The position numbers and the translations under genes are program-made. Below, piece by piece: positions 54,280 through 62,923 of a stretch of DNA of 64,000 bases. Origin of the DNA: Bifidobacterium miconisargentati (GTDB lineage: Bacteria; Actinomycetota; Actinomycetes; Actinomycetales; Bifidobacteriaceae); contig NZ_JAHBBJ010000013.1 in NCBI RefSeq assembly GCF_019331675.1, positions 36,936 to 100,935 on the forward strand, written 5' to 3'. How positions within the stretch are numbered: position 1 is the first letter of the stretch; each line of letters starts with the position of its first letter. Below the pieces are notes generated by a model. That model searched no databases. It was not told where the DNA came from and saw only the letters and a program-made list of their open reading frames with translations.

Positions 54280-56421
54280 CTATGCCTCGCGGAATTCGAA
54301 GGTGCGGGAGATGTATCCGCCGCCGTTCGGTACGCTTACGGTTGCCGTACCGTCATCGGCGTTCCAGGAAACCGGCCATTGGACGAAACCGTCGCCCACC
54401 GGCAGCAGCGTCTCCGCCGCAACGTCCTTCCCACGGAACTGCGGCAGGACGAGCGTCACGTCCCCGCCTTCGCCGTCACGGGACCAGACGGTCACAAACG
54501 AACGGTCGCCGGCCTTAAGTCCCAGCGCCAGCACCGTATCGTTCCAGCCGGGCAGGCCAAGCGGCCAGAACGGCACGGCGGAGCCGATGACCGGCTGCAC
54601 ATGCCGCTTGTACGCCTCGACCGCCTGCACGATGAGCGCACGCTGTTCGGCGCTCATCCGGTTGATGTATCCGGATAGGAAGAACCGGCCCAGGAACGTG
54701 GTGTTGAGGTTGAAGGCGAATTCCTCCGGATTGTCGTTCGCATTCGGGTATGCCCAGTTGCCGGCCTGCTCGGGGGTCATGAGCATGGGCGCCGCGGCGG
54801 CGATGGCCGGGTAAAGTCGGAAGTCCTGCTGGTCGGACGTGGACTGCACCTGGAACCGCGAGGTCTGCGCGAAGTCCATGCGCATGCCGCCGGAGGAGCA
54901 GTTCTCGATGATGAGCTCCGGATGGCGCCGATGCAGGCCCTCGACCCATGCGCTGTAGGCACGGTTGTGGCCCAGCAGCCCGTCGCCGGCGCTATCGGCG
55001 TTGAGATCAGTGCCGGCGTCCGGCGAGACGTTGTAGTCGAACTTGAAGTAGCCCACGCCATAGTCGTTGACCAGACGGTCCACGGTGTCGTCGAGGTGCT
55101 TGCGGGCGGCGGGATCACGCAGGTCCAGCAGGTACCGTTCCTGTTCGACCACGCGGCGCCCGTAGCGGTGGAAGAATGCCGTTTCGGGAAGACTCTTGGC
55201 CATGGGGCTTTTGACGCCGATCACCTCGGGCTCCAGCCATAGGCCGGCGATCATGCCGGCGCCGCGGATGGCGTCGATGACTTCGGTGATACCGCCCGGG
55301 AAGCGCTTCTTCGAGGGCATCCATTCGCCCACGGACGGCCACCAGTCGCCGGTGTCGTCGTACCATCCGGCGTCGATGCAGAAGATCTCGATGCCGGATT
55401 CGGCGGCACCCTTGACCAGCGGCAGCAACTTGTCGGTGGTCGGGTCGCCGTTGATGGTGTTCATGTAGTCGTTGAAGATCACGCGCGGGCGTGCGTTGTC
55501 CGCCTTTTCCAGACGCATCGCACGGCGGTAGGCAGTGACGTTGGCGATGGCGCCATCGAAATCGGGGGCAATCGTAGCGGAAGCGGGAACCGTGTCGAAC
55601 GATTCGCCGGGGGCCAGACGCTTCGCCCAATCGTGATCGACGTTGGTGGGGCCGGCGAGTGCCAGATAACCGTCTTCGCTATCGCGGCCGACCTCCCAGC
55701 GCCAGGCTGCGTTGTGCTCGATCTGGAACAGCCAGGTTAGCCCCAGCGCGTCCGATTCGAGCAGGGCGAGCGGCGTGTGGCGTCCGGTGGACCAGGTGCC
55801 CGTGTTCACTACGGAGTGCGCACCACGAGGGTTGTGGCCGGTCATCTGCTGGGCCAGACGGGGGAACAGATCGGAGGTGGACGTGGCATGCCAGCGGCCT
55901 TCGCCGAGCCATTCGTTCTCGCATTCGAGCAATCGCCAGGCATCGCAGTCGGCGGATTTTCCTGACGGGGCGCCGAATGCGGAGACGAGGCTGGTCACGG
56001 ATTCCAGCACGATCGTATCGTCCGCGCCGAGCACCGGCGAAGCGGCATCAGTGGGATCGCCGGTGTTTGCGACCGTGACCCAGGTGCGGAACATCGGCAC
56101 GCCCTGCGGCAGTTCGTAATGGACGGTGACGGTCAGTCCGAGCGCGGCTTCGGCAAGTGTGACGTCAAGCCTACGGACGCCCTCGTCCACGGACTCCTGA
56201 TGGGAGACGTACCGCAGCGACCGGCCGATGTCGGTGTGGACCAGGCGATCGTTGGCCAACCAGTGGCCGGTACCGGTGGCGAGAATCTCCGTCAACGGCA
56301 TCCGATGGTCGAACCGCACATCCAGATCCGTCGTGCGTAGGCCCGCAACGGCGGCCGGCCCGTCGTCCGGCGTCTCGAATGTCAGGGCCAATGCGTCATT
56401 GCCCCAAGTGAAGGTACCCAT
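54280..56421 (-). CDS. GH36-type alpha-galactosidase (second, divergent member)
   Basis: A GH36 enzyme of a different subgroup from the one at 51745. The catalytic region reads IEIFCIDAGWYDDTGDWWPS, nucleophile in YFKFDYNVSPD, ENCSSGGMRMDFAQ and acid/base in QSTSDQQDFR. Length 713 aa. The ATG at 56421 has AGGAG six bases upstream; the longer frame to 56520 would read through the operator. No signal peptide. Two operators matching those of the first GH36/SBP region precede it, tying it to the same regulon. A preference for different alpha-galactoside linkages is possible. Confidence 0.9.
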   Translation of the reverse strand: MGTFTWGNDALALTFETPDDGPAAVAGLRTTDLDVRFDHRMPLTEILATGTGHWLANDRLVHTDIGRSLRYVSHQESVDEGVRRLDVTLAEAALGLTVTVHYELPQGVPMFRTWVTVANTGDPTDAASPVLGADDTIVLESVTSLVSAFGAPSGKSADCDAWRLLECENEWLGEGRWHATSTSDLFPRLAQQMTGHNPRGAHSVVNTGTWSTGRHTPLALLESDALGLTWLFQIEHNAAWRWEVGRDSEDGYLALAGPTNVDHDWAKRLAPGESFDTVPASATIAPDFDGAIANVTAYRRAMRLEKADNARPRVIFNDYMNTINGDPTTDKLLPLVKGAAESGIEIFCIDAGWYDDTGDWWPSVGEWMPSKKRFPGGITEVIDAIRGAGMIAGLWLEPEVIGVKSPMAKSLPETAFFHRYGRRVVEQERYLLDLRDPAARKHLDDTVDRLVNDYGVGYFKFDYNVSPDAGTDLNADSAGDGLLGHNRAYSAWVEGLHRRHPELIIENCSSGGMRMDFAQTSRFQVQSTSDQQDFRLYPAIAAAAPMLMTPEQAGNWAYPNANDNPEEFAFNLNTTFLGRFFLSGYINRMSAEQRALIVQAVEAYKRHVQPVIGSAVPFWPLGLPGWNDTVLALGLKAGDRSFVTVWSRDGEGGDVTLVLPQFRGKDVAAETLLPVGDGFVQWPVSWNADDGTATVSVPNGGGYISRTFEFREA

Positions 56422-56501
56422 GCCACTCCTTACATCGCAATCGGGCGGCCACTGACGCCTTTGTCGCCGCGCCGCCCGCCAACAGCAGTCCCGCCACATA
56501 G

Positions 56502-56519
56502 TGTGGTATCGATACCACA
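56502..56519. promoter_or_regulatory. Shared operator, site 4 (perfect palindrome)
   Basis: TGTGGTATCGATACCACA, exact dyad, 80 bp before the GH36 ATG at 56421. Confidence 0.8.
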
Positions 56520-56578
56520 TCTTACAAGCAGAAGGTTAATGCAACAAATCAGACACACTGGATGCCGCTTATTCTCAA

Positions 56579-56596
56579 AGTGGAATCGATACCACA
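56579..56596. promoter_or_regulatory. Shared operator, site 5
   Basis: AGTGGAATCGATACCACA, one arm perfect. It lies 77 bp centre to centre from site 4. I see nothing gene-like from here to 56781, which is AT-richer. Confidence 0.75.
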
Positions 56597-56781
56597 TAAT
56601 ATGCACAGCTTCGGAAACGGTCAGGGCGAAGCTCAACCAACGATACGGCAACGCCGACGACACCAATACATGCCGCCGCCATCCGCATCGCCGCGGCATT
56701 CCCGATTCCTTGCATACAAGAAATGTCGGCCAACATTATATTGATCAAGTCGACGCCACATTACGGCTGTCCGGCGGCCAC

Positions 56782-58599
56782 TTACCGCCTCTTGGACTTG
56801 CGGCCCTTGAGATAGATGTCGAGCACGATCCACACGCCGAGCACGAAGGCCACCACGTAGCCCAGGAAGCCCACGATGGGGATGCCGAAGATGATCGGCT
56901 TCATGCCGGCGTAATACACGATGGACGAGCCGATGAACAGGCCCACCACGATGAGGGCCATGGTCAGTCGGTTCACCATGTCGGAGAGCAGCTGGAACGG
57001 TTCCTGCGAGCCCACGAGCTCCATGTTCACGCGCAACTGGCCGCGCGTGAGCATGCGGGCGGCCACGTTGAACTCGCTGAGTGCCCCCAGCGCGCTGTGG
57101 ACAGCCTCGTGTCCCTCGATGCCCAGCGATTTCAGCTCGTCCTTGACGGCCTGGCTGGTGGTCTTGGACGTGGCGATGTGCTGGGAGATGATCTCGATCA
57201 TGTTCACGTCCGGGATGAATTCGTCGAGCAGGCCCTCCAGCGTCACCAGCGCACGGCCCACGGTGGTGACGGTGCTCGGCACCTCGATGCCGTGACGTTG
57301 CGCGAGCGAGGTGAGCGCGGCGATGAAGGCGGCGATGTCGAGGTCCGCCAGTTCCACCGTGCCGTATTCCTTGACGATGACGTCCAGGTCCGCCAACAGC
57401 GAGGGATAGTCGGCCGGATCCGCCTCGGCGCCGGCGAAGCGCAGCAGGCCGTCCGCCAGCTGCGGTGAATCCTGCTTGGCCACGGCGAAGATCATATCCT
57501 TCATCACCGCACGGGTCTTGGCGTCAAGCCGGCCGGTCATGCCGAGGTCGATGAGCACGATCTGGCCGCCGCGGATGATGATGTTGCCGGGGTGCGGGTC
57601 GGCGTGGAAGAAGCCGTCGTCCAGGATCTGCGTGGCGTAGTTGTCCACGAGCTTGGTGCCGATGTCCTTGAGGTCGTAGCCCGCGGCGACCAGTTCGCCG
57701 GCATGAGAGACGGAGATGCCGTCCACGTATTCCATGACCACCACATGCTCGGTGCACAGCTCCGGGTACGGCGTGGGGCAGTCCATGTATTTGAAGCGGG
57801 ATGCGAACCGCTTGAATTCGGCGAGGTTGCGGGCCTCCACCAGGAAGTCGGTCTCCGATTCGAACGTGTCCCACAGCTCCTCGACCACGCCTTTGAGGTC
57901 CACGATCTGCGAGGAGCCGATGACCTTGGTCGCCGCCTTGGCGATGGAGCGCATGATGGACACGTCCTGGGCCATGGTCTCGCGCACGCCGGGGCGCTGG
58001 ACCTTGACGGCCACATCCTCGCCGGTCTTCAGTGTGGCACGATGCACCTGGGCGAGCGATGCGGAGCCCAGCGGCTTGGGGTCGATCTGCGCGAATACCT
58101 CATCCGCGGGGCGGCCGTATTCGGCGGCGAGCACGTCCAGCACGGTGGCGTAGGGCATGGGGTCGGCGTCGGCGCGCAGTTTGGCGAGTTCGTCGCAGAA
58201 GCTCTGCGGCAGGATCTCGGAGCGCATCGAGAGAATCTGGCCCACTTTGACGAAGGTGGGGCCGAGCGCCTCGAACATGAGACGCATCTTGACCGGCGTC
58301 AGGCCCTTGAGCGCGTCGAACTGGTTGACGATGCGCGTGATCTGGGCGAGACGCTTCAATTTGCCGCGTCGGGTCAGGTGATAGCGCGTGGAGAAATCGT
58401 CGCGCCTGCCGCCGAACAGGCCGATGGTTTCGGTGTCGGCCGGATTCCAGGCATACTGCGACCAGCCGGCCTCCGCGTTGGCAGTGCTGGCAGTATTGAC
58501 GGTGTTGTCAGCACTGCCAGTGCTGCCGGTACTTCTGGTACTGGATGAGGTCGGCTGGTCGTTGCTTTGCTGCTTGGTTTCCGGCTGAACTGCTGTCAC
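56782..58599 (-). CDS. AarF/UbiB (ABC1) family atypical kinase
   Basis: ADCK/UbiB-type protein kinase-like ATPase. Features: KVGQILSMRSEILPQSFCDEL (the KxGQ motif), SASLAQVHRATLKTGEDVAVKVQRPG, EYVDGISVSH, and FFHADPHPGNIIIRGGQIVLIDLGMTG. Two C-terminal hydrophobic helices (LIVVGLFIGSSIVYYAG; IPIVGFLGYVVAFVLG) anchor it. Bifidobacteria lack ubiquinone, so the role is likely lipid-related rather than quinone synthesis. Length 605 aa. It follows the phasin-like gene by 11 bp, suggesting a functional pair. Confidence 0.92.
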   Translation of the reverse strand: MTAVQPETKQQSNDQPTSSSTRSTGSTGSADNTVNTASTANAEAGWSQYAWNPADTETIGLFGGRRDDFSTRYHLTRRGKLKRLAQITRIVNQFDALKGLTPVKMRLMFEALGPTFVKVGQILSMRSEILPQSFCDELAKLRADADPMPYATVLDVLAAEYGRPADEVFAQIDPKPLGSASLAQVHRATLKTGEDVAVKVQRPGVRETMAQDVSIMRSIAKAATKVIGSSQIVDLKGVVEELWDTFESETDFLVEARNLAEFKRFASRFKYMDCPTPYPELCTEHVVVMEYVDGISVSHAGELVAAGYDLKDIGTKLVDNYATQILDDGFFHADPHPGNIIIRGGQIVLIDLGMTGRLDAKTRAVMKDMIFAVAKQDSPQLADGLLRFAGAEADPADYPSLLADLDVIVKEYGTVELADLDIAAFIAALTSLAQRHGIEVPSTVTTVGRALVTLEGLLDEFIPDVNMIEIISQHIATSKTTSQAVKDELKSLGIEGHEAVHSALGALSEFNVAARMLTRGQLRVNMELVGSQEPFQLLSDMVNRLTMALIVVGLFIGSSIVYYAGMKPIIFGIPIVGFLGYVVAFVLGVWIVLDIYLKGRKSKRR

Positions 58600-58610
58600 G
58601 AGAGTATCGC

Positions 58611-58898
58611 TCAGGCCTCGGCGGACTTGTCGTCGGTGGCTTCGGGCGTCTCCGGCGCGACCTCGGCATCCGCGGCCTCGGCCTTCTTGGCGTCGTCCTT
58701 GTTCGCGTCGTTGACGAGGGCCTCGCCCACCTTGCGCTTGAGCTCGGTATTCAGGCTCTTGCCCTGTTCGACGGTCAGCTCGCCCTTCTTGACGAGGTCA
58801 TCGACGATCTCGCTGCTTTTCTCGTAGCCGGTGGCCAGGGCACCGATGCCCGCCAGCAGAACCTTGCGCAGGCCGTCGCCCAAATCGAAATCTGCCAT
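58611..58898 (-). CDS. Phasin-like small helical protein
   Basis: 95 aa. The first ~60 residues are one amphipathic region (DLGDGLRKVLLAGIGALATG, EIVDDLVKKGELTVEQGKSL) like phasin/PhaF-type or ABC1-associated helical proteins. The remainder is Ala/Glu/Asp-rich and disordered. It sits 11 bp before the AarF-like gene on the same strand, an arrangement seen in several bacteria. The biochemical role is unknown; association with a membrane or lipid surface is inferred. Confidence 0.7.
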   Translation of the reverse strand: MADFDLGDGLRKVLLAGIGALATGYEKSSEIVDDLVKKGELTVEQGKSLNTELKRKVGEALVNDANKDDAKKAEAADAEVAPETPEATDDKSAEA

Positions 58899-59018
58899 AA
58901 TAACCCCTCCTTCGAGGTTCGTCCGCGGCCTTATGCCGCGTCCCGTACTGTCAAGCCTAGCGCAACCGCCCGGCCTTGGCGCTAGTCCCCGCGGCCGATT
59001 TCGTCTGGATTTGCGACA

Positions 59019-59771
59019 TCACCGCGGACGGGCCGCGGCGGTTTTGCGGGCGTTGGCGGCCACGGCGTCCAGTCGCTTCAGTTCGGCGGCCTGTTCCTGG
59101 GTCTGGTCGTTCGTATTGAACGTACCGTAGCGGCGGGTCACGGCGGTGGTGATGAGGAAGTCGCTGATGGCGGGGTTCTTGGGCAGCAGCGAGCCGTGCA
59201 TGTACGTGCCGATCACGTTGTTGACGCGCGCGCCTTCGGTATGGTCCTCGCCGTTGTTGCCCCGGCCTTCCTGATCCACATGGCCCAGCGGCTGCACGCC
59301 TTCGTTGAGGAAGGTCTGGCCGGAATGGTTCTCGTAGCCGATCACGTCGCCGAACGGCTCGGAATGCTCCACCAGATTGCCGATCATGCGCACGTCACGG
59401 CCCACGGTGTGGGCGCCGATGATGCCGATGCCGTCCAGACGGGTGCCGTCCACGGTCTCGAAGTACTCGCCGAACAGCTGGTACAGGCCGCAGATCATGA
59501 GCATGGGGGTGCCGTCCGCGGCCAGCGAGCGCAGCAGGTCCGCCCGCTTGAAGAAGTCGTCGATGATCTTCTTCTGGCCGGTGTCCTGTCCGCCGCCGCC
59601 GAGAATCAGGTCGACGTGGTCGGGCCATGCGTCGCCCTGGTTGTACTGGTGGATGCGCGGCTCGTAACCATACAGTTCCAGCCGGCGACGGATGGTCAGC
59701 ACGTTGCCGGAGTCGCCGTAGATGTTCATGTCCTTGGGATAGAGGGACATCACATCGATTGTCTTGCCCAT
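59019..59771 (-). CDS. gatD: Lipid II isoglutaminyl synthase subunit GatD (glutamine amidotransferase)
   Basis: Provides ammonia to MurT for amidation of the D-Glu of lipid II. The class I-type glutaminase nucleophile is in PMLMICGLYQLFG, with the His in GYENHSGQTFL; LILGGGGQDTGQ is the oxyanion region. ATG 59771 (MGKTIDVMSLYPKDMN) is chosen; it follows GGAG closely. 250 aa. It lies 38 bp after murT and is its obligate partner. Not related to GatCAB despite the name. Confidence 0.93.
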   Translation of the reverse strand: MGKTIDVMSLYPKDMNIYGDSGNVLTIRRRLELYGYEPRIHQYNQGDAWPDHVDLILGGGGQDTGQKKIIDDFFKRADLLRSLAADGTPMLMICGLYQLFGEYFETVDGTRLDGIGIIGAHTVGRDVRMIGNLVEHSEPFGDVIGYENHSGQTFLNEGVQPLGHVDQEGRGNNGEDHTEGARVNNVIGTYMHGSLLPKNPAISDFLITTAVTRRYGTFNTNDQTQEQAAELKRLDAVAANARKTAAARPR

Positions 59772-59809
59772 GTCTCGTTCTCCTTGGAATCCTTGGGTCG
59801 TCTGCCGGC

Positions 59810-61294
59810 TCACTTGCCCACGCCGGCGTCCGCGACGTTCGCCACCTGCGCGAGCGCGGCGCGGACCTTGAGCATGGAGGTGTACGTGCAGTAGATGTGC
59901 TTCGGCTTGCCGGGGTTGCCGTTGACGAATACGGTGAGCGCGGATTCGATGTCCGGGTCCGTGGCGGCGACGGGAACCTGGTCGTAGCCGAGGCGCAGCG
60001 CCATGTCCCATGCGCGCACGCCGGAGACCATGGCCACGCCCGAGGTGCGCAGCGAGGTGAAGTCCACGTCCCACAGCCAGCTCATGTCGCGGCCGTCGGC
60101 GTATTCGTCGTTGATGACGATCATGGTGTCCGCGCCGGCCGGGTCGAAGCTGGCCAGCGAGAGGCGGAAGCCCATCGGGTTCTTGACGAGCAGGAGTTCG
60201 ACGGGCGAGCCCTTGACGTCGATGATCTCGCCGCGGCCGAACGCCGGAGTCACACGGGAGACGGCGGCGATGAGCTTGTCGGCGTCCGCATCGGCGAACG
60301 CGCGTTCGCGGGCGGCAAGCGAACCGGTGCGTATGGTGGGCGCCGGCGGCAGAGCGAGGGCTTGCGCGTCCTTCTGCACTGCGCGGACCACGGCGAGCGC
60401 GGCGGCGGCGTTGTACAGGTTGTAGACGCCTTCGAGCCTGACGGCGGTGGAGTAGTCGCGGTCGTCCATGCGGAATGTGGCCTGATGGTCGCCTACGGCG
60501 GTGAGCGTCACGTCCGCGGGGAGGAATTGCGCCACGGAGTGGTCTGAGGGGAGGCCACGGGAATCACCGTTCTCTGCGCCAGCCTCCACGGACACGGTGG
60601 TGGCCATGTCGTCGTCGGAGGGGAAGTAGTGCTTAAGGTCATCGGCCAGACCGAAGTACCGCACTTCGGTGCCGGCCGGGGCCTTGGCGGCGAGCGCGGC
60701 GATGCGCGGGTCCTCGCGGTTGAGTACCACGGTGCCACTGGTCGCCTCGGCCACATGGCTGAGCAGTTTGGCGGTGGTGTCGATCTCACCGAAGCGGTCG
60801 AGCTGGTCGCGCATCACATTGAGCAGCAGCGCATAGCGCGGCTTGACCTGACGCACGAAGTGCACGGCGTACGCCTCGTCCAATTCCAGCACGGCGATGT
60901 CCGCATCCAGCTTGCCGGCGAGGTTCACTTCCGTAAGCAAGGCGGAGACCACGCCGCGGGTGAAGTTCGAGCCGGTGGGGTTGGTAAACACCTTAAGGCC
61001 CAGATCGGCGAGCATCGAGGCCACCATGCGGGTGGTGGTGGTCTTGCCGTTGGTGCCGGAGACCAGCACCACGCCGAGCGGCAGCTGGCCGAGCGTGCGG
61101 GCCAGGAAGGTGGGGTCGACCCGTTCGATAACCTTGCCCGGGAACGCCGAGCCGCCATGCTTGGTGACGCGGGCCGCCCAGCGTACGCCCTTGCCGATCA
61201 GCGGCGTGGCGAAAGCATTCCATGGTGCCTTGGGGGCAGAGGAAGTCTTGACCGTCTTGGGCTGGTTCGTGCCCGAATTATTCTCACCCATCAT
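59810..61294 (-). CDS. murT: Lipid II isoglutaminyl synthase subunit MurT, lacking the Cys ribbon
   Basis: Mur ligase-like ATPase that, with GatD, amidates the stem-peptide glutamate. P-loop: VVLVSGTNGKTTTTRMVASM; LELDEAYAVHFVRQVKPRY; NVMRDQLDRFGEIDTT; and the C-terminal DUF1727 domain (NPMGFRLSLASFDPAGADTMIVINDEYADGRDMSWLWDV). MurT of Firmicutes carries a four-Cys zinc ribbon in the middle domain; the equivalent stretch here (EVRYFGLADDLKHYFPSDDD) has no cysteine, and the whole protein has only one. Length 494 aa. It follows dnaB, separated by a 33-bp tandem repeat. Confidence 0.93.
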   Translation of the reverse strand: MMGENNSGTNQPKTVKTSSAPKAPWNAFATPLIGKGVRWAARVTKHGGSAFPGKVIERVDPTFLARTLGQLPLGVVLVSGTNGKTTTTRMVASMLADLGLKVFTNPTGSNFTRGVVSALLTEVNLAGKLDADIAVLELDEAYAVHFVRQVKPRYALLLNVMRDQLDRFGEIDTTAKLLSHVAEATSGTVVLNREDPRIAALAAKAPAGTEVRYFGLADDLKHYFPSDDDMATTVSVEAGAENGDSRGLPSDHSVAQFLPADVTLTAVGDHQATFRMDDRDYSTAVRLEGVYNLYNAAAALAVVRAVQKDAQALALPPAPTIRTGSLAARERAFADADADKLIAAVSRVTPAFGRGEIIDVKGSPVELLLVKNPMGFRLSLASFDPAGADTMIVINDEYADGRDMSWLWDVDFTSLRTSGVAMVSGVRAWDMALRLGYDQVPVAATDPDIESALTVFVNGNPGKPKHIYCTYTSMLKVRAALAQVANVADAGVGK

Positions 61295-61321
61295 GGCACC
61301 TCCTACCGCACGTATTCCATA

Positions 61322-61420
61322 CGTGAAACATGCCGTGAAACAGTTCCGGCACGTCGTGAAACATATTGTGAAACAGATTCGTCAACCCGTGAAACGTTGC
61401 GTGAAACATTACCGGCAGCC
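61322..61420. repeat. 33-bp tandem repeat of parS-like half-sites
   Basis: Six copies of CGTGAAACA (one TGTGAAACA, one CGTGAAACG) start at 61322, 61334, 61355, 61367, 61388 and 61400, i.e. spacings 12, 21, 12, 21, 12. This is three units of 33 bp. GTGAAACA is half of the parS consensus TGTTTCACGTGAAACA; all copies point the same way. It fills the dnaB-murT gap and abuts the dnaB stop. Confidence 0.75.
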
Positions 61421-61425
61421 ATGCG

Positions 61426-62856
61426 TCACACCCCCTGGTTGTAGTCCTGCGGCATGTCCTTGAACTTGGACGTGGCGCCGAGGAAGGCGAGATGGAAGGT
61501 TTCGGTGGGGCCGTTACGGTGCTTGGCCATGATGATGTCGGCCTCGCCAGGACGGTCCTCCTTGTCGTAGAAGTCCGGACGGTGCACGAGGAACACCACG
61601 TCGGCGTCCTGCTCGATGGAGCCGGATTCACGAAGGTCGGACAGCTGCGGCTTCTTGTCGTTACGCATTTCCGGACCACGGTTCAGCTGGGACAGCGCCA
61701 CCACGGGCACCTCCAGCTCCTTGGCCAAGAGCTTCAGAGCACGGGAGAACTCGGAGACCTCCTGCTGACGGGATTCCACAGCCTTGCCCGAGGTCATGAG
61801 CTGCAGGTAATCGATGACCACGAGTTTCAGGTCGTTGGTCTGCTTGAGTCGGCGGCACTTCGCACGGATCTCCATCAGCGACATGTTCGGGCTATCGTCG
61901 ATGAACAGCGGCGCGTTCTGCATCTTGGTCCAGAACTGGTTCAACGTGTTCCAGCGTTCGGGCGTGATGTCGTCCGCACGGCGCAGGGCCGCCATCGGGA
62001 TATTGGTCTCGGCGGAGATGATGCGCTGGGCGAGCTCCACCTTGCTCATCTCCAAGCTGAACACCACCGAGGTCATGTTGTGGTGCAGGGCCGCGGCGCG
62101 CGCGAAGTCGATGCCGAGCGTGGACTTGCCCATGGCCGGTCGGCCTGCCACCACCACCATCTGGCCGGGCTGCAGGCCCTGGGTCACGTCGTCGATGTCC
62201 CGGAATCCGGTGGGCACGCCCTTGTTCACCAGACCTTGCTGGAGCTTGTCGAGCTGGTCGAGCGCGTCATGGACCACCGGGCCGATGGCCGTGTAATCCT
62301 GACGCACCTTGCCCATCGACATCTCGTAGATCTCGGACTGGGCGAGGTTCACCACGTCCTCGGCCTGCGAACCTTCGGCGGAGTAGCCGAGCTGGGCGAT
62401 CTTGGTGCCGGCGGCGATCACGTTGCGCAGCACGGCGCGCTGGTGCACGATCTCGGCGTAGTACATGGCGTTGGCCGCGGTGGGCACGGACGCCACCAGG
62501 CTGTGCAGGTAATCCGCGCCGCCCACCTTGTCCAGGTTGCCGTCCGCAAGCAGCTGGTTGGCCACGAGCACCACATCCACCGGCTGGCTGGCGGAGAACA
62601 GGTCGATGATCGCGTTGTAGATGGTCTGATGCTTGGGCTGGTAGAAATCGGCGGAATCGATGGTCTGCGAAACCTCGCCGATGGCATCCTTGCTCATCAG
62701 CATGCCGCCGAGCACGGCCATTTCGGCGTCGTCGTCATGCGGGGGCACGCGGTCGAAAATCACGTCGCCGACCGCCTGGGTCGCGCCGGACGCGCTGCGA
62801 GCGCCGCTACCGCCACCCGAATAGCCCTGATATGAGGTGTCGCTTCCTTCTGCCAT
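61426..62856 (-). CDS. dnaB: Replicative DNA helicase DnaB
   Basis: Hexameric fork helicase. The N-terminal domain begins PPHDDDAEMAVLGGMLMSKDAIGEV. Walker A: VVAGRPAMGKSTLGIDFARA; H1a-H4 region: SVVFSLEMSKVELAQRIISAE, KLVVIDYLQLMTSGKAVESRQQEVSEFSRALKLLAKEL, ALSQLNRGPEMR. No intein is present. ATG 62856 (MAEGSDTSY) is preferred, with TAGATT eight bases upstream; the GTG at 62907 would add 17 residues. 476 aa. Confidence 0.96.
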   Translation of the reverse strand: MAEGSDTSYQGYSGGGSGARSASGATQAVGDVIFDRVPPHDDDAEMAVLGGMLMSKDAIGEVSQTIDSADFYQPKHQTIYNAIIDLFSASQPVDVVLVANQLLADGNLDKVGGADYLHSLVASVPTAANAMYYAEIVHQRAVLRNVIAAGTKIAQLGYSAEGSQAEDVVNLAQSEIYEMSMGKVRQDYTAIGPVVHDALDQLDKLQQGLVNKGVPTGFRDIDDVTQGLQPGQMVVVAGRPAMGKSTLGIDFARAAALHHNMTSVVFSLEMSKVELAQRIISAETNIPMAALRRADDITPERWNTLNQFWTKMQNAPLFIDDSPNMSLMEIRAKCRRLKQTNDLKLVVIDYLQLMTSGKAVESRQQEVSEFSRALKLLAKELEVPVVALSQLNRGPEMRNDKKPQLSDLRESGSIEQDADVVFLVHRPDFYDKEDRPGEADIIMAKHRNGPTETFHLAFLGATSKFKDMPQDYNQGV

Positions 62857-62864
62857 AGCTCCCC

Positions 62865-62870
62865 AATCTA
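62865..62870 (-). promoter_or_regulatory. -10 element of a leaderless dnaB promoter
   Basis: TAGATT on the minus strand, eight bases before the ATG at 62856. The GGGGAG in between is too close to serve as an ordinary ribosome binding site. Confidence 0.45.
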
Positions 62871-62923
62871 CACGCACGGGGACATCAAATATGGGCTCAG
62901 GCTGCACGGAACACTATATCCGT

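Noticed and set aside
61284..61407. 41-aa frame with repeated Phe-His pairs upstream of murT
   Set aside because: It is the translation of the 33-bp tandem repeat, has no ribosome binding site and overlaps the murT start; more likely a by-product of the DNA repeat.
61322..61420. Calling the repeat a functional parS
   Set aside because: All half-sites point the same way; no inverted pair gives the 16-bp parS palindrome.
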